From NCBI GenBank assembly GCA_033239125.1, contig BSWB01000004.1:59209501-59273500 (forward strand): a DNA stretch of 64,000 nucleotides, given 5' to 3'. Shown here one piece after another: positions 55,991 to 64,000 of this stretch (position 1 is the first letter of the stretch; each line of letters opens with the position of its first letter). Source of the stretch: Fagopyrum homotropicum (taxonomy: Eukaryota > Streptophyta > Magnoliopsida > Caryophyllales > Polygonaceae). Made by a program: the position numbers and the translations under genes. Under the pieces are notes generated by a model. That model worked only from the letters and a program-made list of their open reading frames with translations, was not told where the DNA came from and ran no database searches.

Positions 55991-56771
55991 ACTTATGTTT
56001 TTCTTTTTGATTCATAGATTAGAAGTAGTTTAGACGTTTTTGTTTTGTTTTGCTTTCGATACCTTCCGGTATGTTCGTGTTTTTGGATGTAGGATCGATG
56101 GAAGAGGCAAGGGAGAAGGAAAAGTTAGAAGAAATTGACGAAACTTGGACTTTGGCACATTACAGAGAATTCCACGGCCAAAACCACAGTCGTGACAACT
56201 ACAGTGACCGTAATTTGCAAAAGCCTGAGAAAAATCACCAAAACTACGGTTTCGTACATTTCCACGGCCGTGGAAACCCCCGAGTGACCATAATTTTCCA
56301 AAAATTTTACGGCCACTATATAAACCACGTTTCTTCATAAAGAACACAAAAATACCCAATTCCACGCCCCAAAATCGCCGAAATCACCCATCCCTCTCAA
56401 ATCTCCGTTCGTTAATCGTTTCGAACGATTCTTTAACCCAAAGTGAAGCAAATTCAACCATCTACAAGATCCAAGAACAAATCGAGTGGACAATCACTAG
56501 AGAAGACAGAATTTGGATTTTAAAATCCAAAAACCTAGGTTTTCATCTTTCTCATTCACTTTGTCGATTTCAGTCAATTTCGCAAGAATTTTTAAGAGAA
56601 CTGATTGGAACTGGATTGGAATTAGTCTATGGTTGTTGTTTGTTGATTTTGGTGTTGATTGAGTGAATTTTGAGAAATTACGAGCCGAACCACGGTCACT
56701 GGGCATTCCACGGCCGTGGAAACTGAAGAACAAGCCGTAATTTTGGACAGAAAATGGATTTGGTTAGGAGA
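55991..56771 (+). other. pol-ORF3 intergenic region of E11 with palindromes
   Basis: It is non-coding. Perfect CCACGGCCGTGG copies lie at 56262-56273 and 56708-56719, with variants between 56165 and 56310. The second sits about 50 bases before the ORF3 start. Confidence 0.7.
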
Positions 56772-57232
56772 ATGTCTGCTAGAACCAAGAAGAGGAAAGG
56801 GGATGCTTCCTCCTCCTCCCAAGTACCTCCTAGTGAGCCACCATCACCCCCACCCCCTAGAATTCCAAAAATCCATGATGACTATCTTGATGCCTTAGAG
56901 AGGATTGCGAAGAGACCGGTCATAGGACCACGATATTTGGTGCTTGAGGATTTAGAACCACTGAATGTGGTAGGTGACCTTACTTGGTTACAAGATAGAG
57001 CTGGTTTGATCATCTTCTCCGCTATTCGGGAAGATGCATATGAGGAGATCACTAGAGAGTTTGTGATCTCTTTTGAGCACAATCACGTAGATAGGACAGT
57101 TTCCTTTCGGCTGATAGAGAGGAACTATAAGTTTTCGATCCTAGAGTTTGGAACCTTCTTTGGGTTTCATGAGACCTTCAATGGTCGTTTCCCTAGCGGT
57201 GTATACGCTAAGGATTTTTGGGAGGATATTGT
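56772..57232 (+). pseudogene. ORF3 N-terminal part of E11, cut by E12
   Basis: MSARTKKRKGDASSSSQVPP opens a frame without stops through LTWLQDRAGLIIFSAIREDA, FGFHETFNGRFPSGVYAKDF to WEDI, where E12 begins. The N-terminal third is intact. The remainder should lie beyond the window on the far side of E12. Confidence 0.8.
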
Positions 57233-59013
57233 TGATAGCATGAATTATAGTCTATATTTTGGGGTTTGTTTGGACGTTTTATCTTCGATAATCTGCATGT
57301 TTGTATGTATATTATGTGATTATATTACCATTTCATCTACCTTTGCGGGAATCGAGGTCTACACCTAGTTTTGTTGTAATCGTAGGTAAAATGGCACGTT
57401 TTGCATCAAAAAGGAGCAAAAGGAGCTATGGAGTCATTGGAGCTACATTCAGGAACATAAGGAACCATCCAGGGAGCATAGCCATGGATTAAAGATTCAC
57501 TTTGGACCAGATTTGAGAGATTTCAAATTCAGTTGTGACTCACCTCGGTTGACCACAGATTCACCTCGACCGAGGTGATCCAAAGAAGTCGACTCGACCG
57601 AGGCGAACACCTGGGACGCGGTGAGAATATTTTATTCTTGGCTGAGATCTTTTATCTTTGGAAAGAGATCTTATATTTTTGGGCTTGGCTCCTGGAAGGA
57701 AGAAGATATACTAGATCATATATTTTACCTATTTTTATGGGAAGAGATCTTTCTAAGATATCTTATCTTTGGAGAGTAATTTTCCTATAAAAAGGGTCGG
57801 ATTTCCCACAAATCAGGAGGCCGCTTACACCGAAAGACATCCTGCATACATCCGCTATCACCTCGCTTACACCTAATACAACGCAGCAGCCATACTCCAG
57901 TTGGGAGATTTGAAGAACCTTTTTGAAGGTTGAAGAAGGAAGATTGTAGCTTTTATAGCTTTTTGAAGGGTCTTTGTAAGATCATCTTCGATTCCCTTCC
58001 TTGTTGTCTTACCTTGTTGGATTTCTATCCAAGGAACGCTTTGTTGTGATATTTGATTCAGTTATTGAAGTCTTTTCATTAAATTCTTCTTGTTCAAATA
58101 TTCACCTTCTTCCCATATATTTGATTAATACTTTCATGATGATGAGTGGCTAATCTCTATGTGTGATTCTAGGGTGATTGGCTGAAGGTTGTGGGAAAAA
58201 CAAAGATAGAATAATCTTAGATTCCAGTAGGACCCTGAAAGTTCGAGTCTTTATCCTTAATCCTAAGCATCTCGCTCAGTCGATGAACATCTGGGCCGGG
58301 GTGGAATTCTTCTGACCGAGGTGACTTATCTGATCCTAAACAGAGAGTTAAGTGTTAGAGTTTGCCAAATCCTATTCTTATTACACCTTTCCTGGTTCAA
58401 TGCAGGCCTAGGATGAGACTTACCCGGTAATTCCTTTGTTTGTTTACCTAAGATCATAAGTGTAGGTAATAAAGGTTTATCCTTTATTGGGGTTTGAGTG
58501 TGCTTTCATCCCATCTTTGTGAGTTAGCCTGAGACTTACCTGGTAAAGGTTGATTCTATTCCCTTAGTTGGAGTGTTAGTTTGAGGTTATAGTTCTTTAT
58601 CTTAATTCCTTGAGACTTACCCGGTAATAGGAGTTACGGTTTAGGATTAGTGAGTAGTGAGACTTACCCGGTGATCTATTCCACTTTAGTAACACCTTCC
58701 CCATGCAAAAACCTCAGCTTTGTCCGCTTATCTTTAGATCCTGAGTTGGAACCACAACTAGATGCTTTAATCCCTAGAATTGCATATTTCCTTATTTGAC
58801 TTTTATCATCTTTGATTGTTTTAATTACTTGTGGTTAGTAATTACTAAAGCATACCGTAATTGGACTTTGTTTCACTAAATCCCTATGATCGACCCCTGG
58901 AATTCCTTGCTTTTTACTATGATTGACCCGTACACTGCGGGTTCGCATCCTTGTTTTAAGCTTACATCTAGGGTTATAAATTTAAAGCTTGCACACACCG
59001 TTTGGAGCGAACA
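57233..59013 (+). repeat. 5' LTR of E12
   Basis: TGATAGCATGAATTATAGTC ... TTGGAGCGAACA, 1781 bases. TATA box TATAAAAAGGG at 57786-57796; palindrome CCTCGACCGAGG at 57564-57575 with variants to 57608. The U5 block is near 58927. A splice donor at 57976 lies about 160 bases after the expected transcription start. Confidence 0.9.
57538..57608 (+). repeat. CCTCGACCGAGG palindrome cluster in E12 LTR
   Basis: One perfect copy and three variants lie in U3. Two more variants lie downstream near 58290-58330. Confidence 0.8.
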
Positions 59014-59124
59014 AGTTTTTGGCACCGTTGCCGGGGACTTGGTTTAGACCGAGCCGGTTACAGTTTGCTTTTGGGGCACTTGCCCCCGTGTCTACTAACC
59101 ACTCTACTTGAGTGACTTTTGCAG
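57976..59124 (+). other. Leader intron of family B (LTR 3' part, PBS and leader)
   Basis: The donor TTT|GTAAGATCAT and the acceptor TGACTTTTGCAG|GT bound 1149 bases that are absent, exactly at these borders, from the copy at 10849-12789 (join at 11565/11566). The intron removes about 1.04 kb of LTR, the PBS (59020-59037) and the leader, leaving a short exon joined 16 bases before the gag ATG. Confidence 0.85.
59020..59037 (+). promoter_or_regulatory. Primer-binding site of E12, tRNA-Asp type
   Basis: TGGCACCGTTGCCGGGGA, the same as in E11. It lies inside the leader intron, so spliced RNA would lack it. Confidence 0.9.
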
Positions 59125-59140
59125 GTTCTTTCTTAGGTTT

Positions 59141-60055
59141 ATGCGAAGAACCCGCACTGGGAAGGAAATCGTTCCTTACGATCCTGAACCAGAAAAGACA
59201 TACAAGCGACGCTTACGAGAAGCGAAGATGGCCAACCAAGACAATCGCGATCTTGAGGCCGAGTTGAAAGAGGCGCTAGAGCAGCTACGCCTCAGTAGGG
59301 AAGAGCTAAGGCGAGAGAAGGAAGAAACTCGCACAAGGACTGAAGCAATCGAAGCAGATATGGCAGCCATACGAGACCAAATTCTACTTCGACCGAGGGA
59401 AGATCCAGTTCCCAATGCTAGACCGATGCAGGTCCCAGTTAATGACCCTCGACCGAGGCAGGTTCCAGTACCAGACGCCCCGGCCGAGATACTTCCACCT
59501 CGGATACCAGTCTGAGGTGTTCTTCTTGCAAGAATCCCACAAACCCTAGGTCAAAGGATGGACCCCAATCAACAACTGAGGCGTCCAGGAGTTAACCTAG
59601 GAGATCCAGCGGACCATGACTACGAACTTCGACCGCAAGTTCTATCCATGATTCGCCAATGCCAGTTCGGAGGGCTAGAAAAGGAATCACCGCATCAACA
59701 TCTTCAAAACTATGAGATCTTGATGGAGACCTTGAAACCCTCAAGGATTGAAAATAGCAACTACAAGCTAAGACCTTTTTACTTTTCTTTAAAAGATAGA
59801 GCTCTTACTTGGTATCAATCTCTTCCTCCAGGAAAAATCAGCACATGGGAGGAGATGACTACGGAATTCTTGACCAAATTCTTCCCCCCCTCAAAGACCG
59901 CTGAAATGAGAGGGAAGATCAATGCTTTCATTATGAGGGACAAGGAGAGCTTGTCCAAATCATGGGAGAGGTTCAAGGATATTATTTTGGATTGCCCACA
60001 TCATGGGATTCCAAAGATAGAGTTATTAGAGATATACTTCAAGGGACTGGATTGA
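59141..60055 (+). pseudogene. gag of E12, N-terminal two thirds
   Basis: The ATG at 59141 follows two acceptor-like sites (59124 and TTTCTTAG at 59135). Coiled coil about residues 25-85 (rich in Glu, Arg, Leu). Then a Pro/Arg linker coding palindrome repeats (59385-59505), a TGA at 59513-59515, the capsid-like part (GQRMDPNQQLRRPGVNLGDP, FYFSLKDRALTWYQSLPPG) and a TGA at 60053-60055. Both stops are single changes relative to the copy at 11582. The same frame goes on after each stop. Confidence 0.85.
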
Positions 60056-62143
60056 AGCACCCAGTTCAACCTCCAACTACTCTCCGCCGGTACCTTTATG
60101 GACATGGCGATTGACGAAGCTTGGGACTTCATCGAGAAGCAAGCTTTGCATATGGAGAAGTACACCCATCAAGGAGCTGAAGGAGGAGTTAAAAGAGTTA
60201 ACATCCAAGAAACTCAGCCCAACAACAATCAACTCACGTCTTTGAAGAATGACGTGAAGCAATTGAAGGAACTCTTGGTTGCTCAAACCAAGAAGGAAGA
60301 TCAAGGACAAAGGAATAACAACAATGGATATTGTCACAACAACAACGGGTCCCGGAACAACAATTACAACAACAACAATAGAGGATCCAATAGCAATAAC
60401 TGGAGGGCGGACGACCAAAATTCTGGTAACAATCATTCAAACTCCAATTCTAACGATTCCTCTAATCATTTCCTCTCTTCCCCTTCTTCTTCTTCTACTC
60501 CATTAAAGAGCCAGGGGCAAGGATCAAGTTCGTCTCAGCCGGAAAAGAAAGACGCAGTGCTGGAGGCTATCTTGATCAAGCTTAGTGCTATGGAGACTTC
60601 TATGACTTCATTTTCGAAGGCCCAAAAAGCCTTTGAACAACAACTTGCAAATAGGGCGAATGAACCGCCAAGAGATCCAGGGAAGCTTTCAGCAAGGACG
60701 GAAAGCAACCCTAAGGGCCAGATCATGGCCATAACTACGTGGAGCGGACTAAAAACTGTAGATCCAGTGCCTCGATCGGTGCCAGTACCGAGGAAGACCA
60801 CCTCGGTCCAGATGCAGTCGAAGAACACTTCGACCGAGATGCCAACCGAGGTGCAGCCACAGAAAGCGGAGGGGAAAACTGAAGTTTATGTTCCACCTCC
60901 TGCATACAGACCACCACTTTCATTCCCCCAGTCAAGGGCCAGAGCACATCTAGACAAGCACTTCGGTAAGTTCTTTGACTTGATGAATAAACTGCACATT
61001 AACATTCCTTTCCTTGATGATATTCTAGGGATGCCCGCCTATGGGAAGTTCTTGAAGGAGATCCTATCAAGGAAGAGGAAACTAGAAGAGTTTGGTGAAG
61101 TTAAGATGACATCTAAATCCTCGGAGCTTATTCAAATCATGAAGGAGAAGATGCCACCTAAATTGAGAGATCCCGGCTCATTTTGCATTCCCATTCAAGT
61201 TGGGGATGTCACTTGTGAAGCCCTTTGTGATCTAGGAGCCAGCGTGACCATCATTCTGCTGGAGCTATGTGTGAAGATCGGACCTGGAGAGCCCAAGCCG
61301 GTCAAGATTCAACTATACATGGCGGATCGCTCCATCACCCATCCCGTGGGCATCTTGGAGGACGTTCCGGTCAAGTTAGTTAACTTCTATCTACCAATAG
61401 ATTTTGTTGTACTTGACATTCCCGCAGATTATCCTGTTCCTATTATTCTCGGGAGGCCATTTCTAGCAACTTCGGGTTGCAACGTGGATTGCAAGAACGC
61501 CAAGTTGAAATTCAACATTGGTGGCGATGAGGTGGAGTTCGCATTACTTGCAGCCATGAAAGGGGAGCAGCTAAGTGATGATATCTTCAACATCTACGAT
61601 GAAGAAGAATCAAGAGAATTGGTGAGCTCTATCCTTATTAACGATCCACTCGAAAGAGTTATTAGTTTCAGTTTAATGGAGGAAGGTAAAGATGCTTCTT
61701 GTGATGCAGATATACGAAGCTTAAAGGCACTGGAAGAAGATCCAGGAGCGAAAACTGAGAAGCTAATCCAGGAGACGAAGATCTCCAGTTTCGGTTCCAG
61801 TTGCAGTACCTCGACCGAGGCACTATCTGGACTGAGCGAGGCGACAGAAGAACATCTCGGTCAACGCCTCTGCACCTCGACCGAGGTCGATGGCGAGATG
61901 ATGTCAACTGAGACTTCTGAAGGTCCAGTTTCTAGATCCACTCCACTGGAAGGAGGAAGCAAGGATCCCCCTCAGAAAGCACCCCCAGTTGTGGAGCTTA
62001 AACAACTCCCAAATCACTTGAGGTATGTCTTTCTTGGACCGGATTCCACTTATCCCGTTATTGTTAGTGCTTCTCTCTCCAAAACTAAAGCTAAAGCATG
62101 TCCTGAGAAAGCATCAAAAGGCTTTGGGTTACACTATAGATGA
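60056..62143 (+). pseudogene. gag tail, protease and linker of E12
   Basis: A 681-codon open run. Asn-rich tract (60310-60430), Ser-rich part, linker KAQKAFEQQLANRANEPPR, a palindrome-coded PTEVQ/STEMPTE part (60765-60855), YVPPPAYRPPLSFPQSRARA, and protease with CEALCDLGASVTIILLELC (active site DLGAS). Then VVLDIPADYPVPIILGRPFL, an acidic linker, and STSTEALS/CTSTEVDG repeats coded by CCTCGACCGAGG (61809-61820, 61875-61886). A frameshift near 62085 ends the frame before RT. Confidence 0.85.
61800..61915 (+). repeat. CCTCGACCGAGG cluster in protease-RT linker of E12
   Basis: Two perfect copies and two half copies lie in the linker, at the same polyprotein position as the CCACGGCCGTGG cluster of E8 and E11. 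Confidence 0.8.
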
Positions 62144-63659
62144 TCTTATTGGCATTAAGCCTTCTTTCTACATGCATAGAATTTTAATGGAGGATGATCA
62201 TAAGACTTCACAGGAACCTCAAAGACGGTTAAATCCGATCATGAAAGAGGTTGTGAAGAAGGAAATTCTTAAGTTATTGGATGTAGGTATCATATATCCT
62301 ATCTCGGACAGCAAATGGGTTAGCCCGGTGCATGTAGTCCCGAAGAAAGGAGGGATGACCGTTGTAACAAATAAGAACAACGAGTTAATCCCAACCAGGA
62401 CCGTTACGGGCTGGAGGGTTTGCATTGATTATAGGAAGCTGAACACGGCCACACGGAAGGACCATTTTCCACTTCCCTCCATTGATCAAATGCTCTAGCG
62501 GTTGGCCCAGCATTCACACTTTCGCTACTTAGACGGCTATAGTGGATTCTTCCAGATCCCTATCCATCCGGATGATCAGGAGAAGACCACTTTCACTTGT
62601 CCATGGGGGACATTTGCTTATAGGAGGATGCCATTTGGATTGTGCAATGCACCCGCCACCTTCCAACGATGCATGATGGCTATCTTTTCCGAGTACATAG
62701 AGGAGATCATGGAGGTATTTATGGATGATTTTTCAGTATATGGTTCCTCTTTTGATGATTGCCTATCTAACCTTTCTCTAGTGCTACAAAGATGTGAAGA
62801 CACTAATCTCGTTTTGAATTGGGAGAAGTGTCATTTTATGGTTAATGAAGGCATTGTGCTAGAACACCTCATTTCTGATCGAGGCATTGAGGTCGATCGA
62901 GCTAAGATCGAGACTATTGAGAAACTCCCTCCCCCTTGTTCTGTTAAGGGTGTGAGGAGTTTTCTCGGGCATGCAGGTTTCTACAGGAGATTCATCAAGG
63001 ACTTCTCCAAGATTTCTAAACCTCTAACTAACCTCTTGAATAAAGATGTTGTTTTTGAGTTTTCGCAGGAGTGTCTTGATGCTTTTTACAGGATTAAGGA
63101 AGCGTTGATCTCCGCTCCCATTATCCAACCTCCGGATTGGACCTTGCCCTTTGAGATCATGCGTGATGCTAGTGATGTAGCCGTAGGAGCGGTGCTTGGA
63201 CAGAAGAAGGATGGCCGGACCACCGCCATTTACTATGCTAGCAAGACGCTAGATGTAGCACAACGCAACTACGCTACCACCGAGAAGGAGTTATTGGCGG
63301 TTGTATATGCTTTCGAGAAGTTTTGTTCCTATTTGGTAGGGGCGAAAGTCATTGTCTACACCGACCATGCAACCATCCATTACTTGTTGGCTAAGAAAGA
63401 TGCCAAGCCACGCCTTATTCGATGGATTCTCTTGCTTCAAGAGTTTGACTTAGAGATCCGCGATAAGAAGGGATCCGAAAACTCTGTTGCGGATCACCTT
63501 AGCCGGCTACCTGCATCTTCACGCGAGAGAAACGACCCACCCATAGATGATTCGTTCCCCGATGAGCACTTACACTTGTTGGAGCATTTGATGGACTTTC
63601 TTACTTCACCCCACGATGGAGGTGAAGTATGGGGTGAGGGCACCTCCCATCACGTTTGA
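62085..63659 (+). pseudogene. RT and RNase H of E12, integrase deleted
   Basis: RT: WVSPVHVVPKKGGMTVVTNK, GWRVCIDYRKLNTA, a TAG at 62496-62498, YLDGYSGFFQIPIHPDDQE, FMDDFSVYGSS (DD at 62724-62729), GHAGFYRRFIKDFSKI. RNase H: RDASDVAVGAVLGQKKDGRT, YATTEKELLAVVYAFEKF, YTDHATIHYLL, ENSVADHLSRL. The frame then runs from PDEHLHLLEHLMDFLTS into GGEVWGEG, the last residues of integrase, and stops. The whole integrase zinc finger and core (about 1.2 kb) is missing. Confidence 0.85.
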
Positions 63660-64000
63660 AGACGCATTATGGTCCAGCTAGCAAACTTAAACCAAGCGCT
63701 TCTTGGGAGGCAACCCAAGGTATTGCTTTCTTTTCCCTTTCTAGCTTAGATAGTTTTGCTTTTTGCTTTTCTTTGTTTTGTTTTTGGCGTCCTAGACAGA
63801 TAACAGGCGACATCTAAGGAAGGAGAACAAACCAGGAGCATAACTGGAAGGACAGAAGATCGAGAATTTGAGAAGACGAAGTTTGACTGAGACATCTCGG
63901 TTGCTGTCAGAGCACCTCGACCGAGATGAATCTTGAGCAACCGAGGCGACTAGGGTTTCTGAAGAACCACCTCGGTCCGTACCACCTCGGTCCAGTCGAG
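63660..64000 (+). other. 3' region of E12 with hairpin and palindromes
   Basis: The post-pol hairpin CTTGGGAGGCAACCCAAG lies at about 63703-63720. Palindrome variants (CCTCGACCGAGA near 63915, CCTCGGTCC repeats near 63970-64000) begin before ORF3, as in the other elements. The sequence leaves the window before any ORF3. Confidence 0.75.

Larger units (their letters stand above)
57233..64000 (+). mobile_element. E12: family B Athila-like element, continues past window end
   Basis: LTR, PBS, gag, protease, RT and RNase H follow in order. Integrase is deleted and the 3' region begins at 63660. It lies in E11 ORF3; the five bases before it are ATTGT, whose repeat should follow its 3' LTR outside the window. 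Confidence 0.9.

Noticed and set aside
2158..56719. CRISPR array from the repeated 12-mers
   Set aside because: The repeats are short palindromes at irregular spacing, degenerate and spread over LTRs and coding linkers of plant retroelements. There are no constant spacers and no cas genes.
1..64000. Host protein-coding genes
   Set aside because: Every long or conserved frame matched a retroelement domain or its opposite-strand shadow. No exon-intron gene with non-element protein content was seen.

Overview
This window is plant DNA built almost wholly from LTR retrotransposons nested in one another. I found no host protein gene, tRNA or rRNA gene. Two groups are present. The main group is Ty3/gypsy, Athila/Tat-like: long LTRs of 1.5-1.8 kb, a primer-binding site (PBS) matching the 3' end of tRNA-Asp, a gag starting MR(R/K)xR, an N-rich gag tail, a DLGAS protease, an FMDD reverse transcriptase, an integrase, and a third ORF after pol. 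The second is a chromovirus (Tekay/Del-like) with a tRNA-Met PBS, a DTGA protease and a chromodomain after integrase. This suggests a repeat-rich angiosperm heterochromatic region, probably a eudicot; the species cannot be read from the sequence.

Layout. 1-1855: 5' LTR, PBS and start of gag of element E1 (the window opens about 12 bases inside the LTR). 1856-10048: E2, a rearranged element with partial LTR, end of integrase, ORF3, 3' region and an LTR that itself holds a solo LTR (8352-9738). 10049-10848: a gag/protease fragment. 10849-12789: E4, a copy of family B that lacks exactly a GT-AG intron. 12788-15010: minus-strand fragment E5 with a tRNA-iMet PBS. 15027-17956: integrase, 3' region and LTR stub of E1. 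17051-19304: a 1.13 kb tandem duplication across an inverted junction. 19085-19998: end of ORF3 of a minus-strand element, E6. 19999-40784: chromovirus E7 (minus), split by nearly complete Athila-like element E8 (23473-36381, minus). 40785-45331: short non-autonomous element E9 (minus). 45332-48236: second chromovirus fragment E10 (minus). 48237-57232: Athila-like element E11 (plus), cut in ORF3 by family B element E12 (57233 to the window end).

Working parts. The LTRs carry a TATA box and a splice-donor-like site; an acceptor-like site lies just before gag. gag, protease, RT/RNase H and integrase follow as one polyprotein, then a conserved hairpin, ORF3, and a 3' region with a second conserved stem-loop and a polypurine tract (PPT). 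Every pol copy is broken by stops or frameshifts, although E11 keeps an open RNase H-integrase ORF of 565 codons.

The most interesting points are (1) E4 against E12, which shows that the LTR, PBS and leader are spliced as one intron and that a spliced RNA was copied back into the genome; (2) family-specific 12-18 bp palindromes repeated at the same places in each family; (3) conserved non-coding hairpins flanking ORF3 and a duplicated PPT-like motif.
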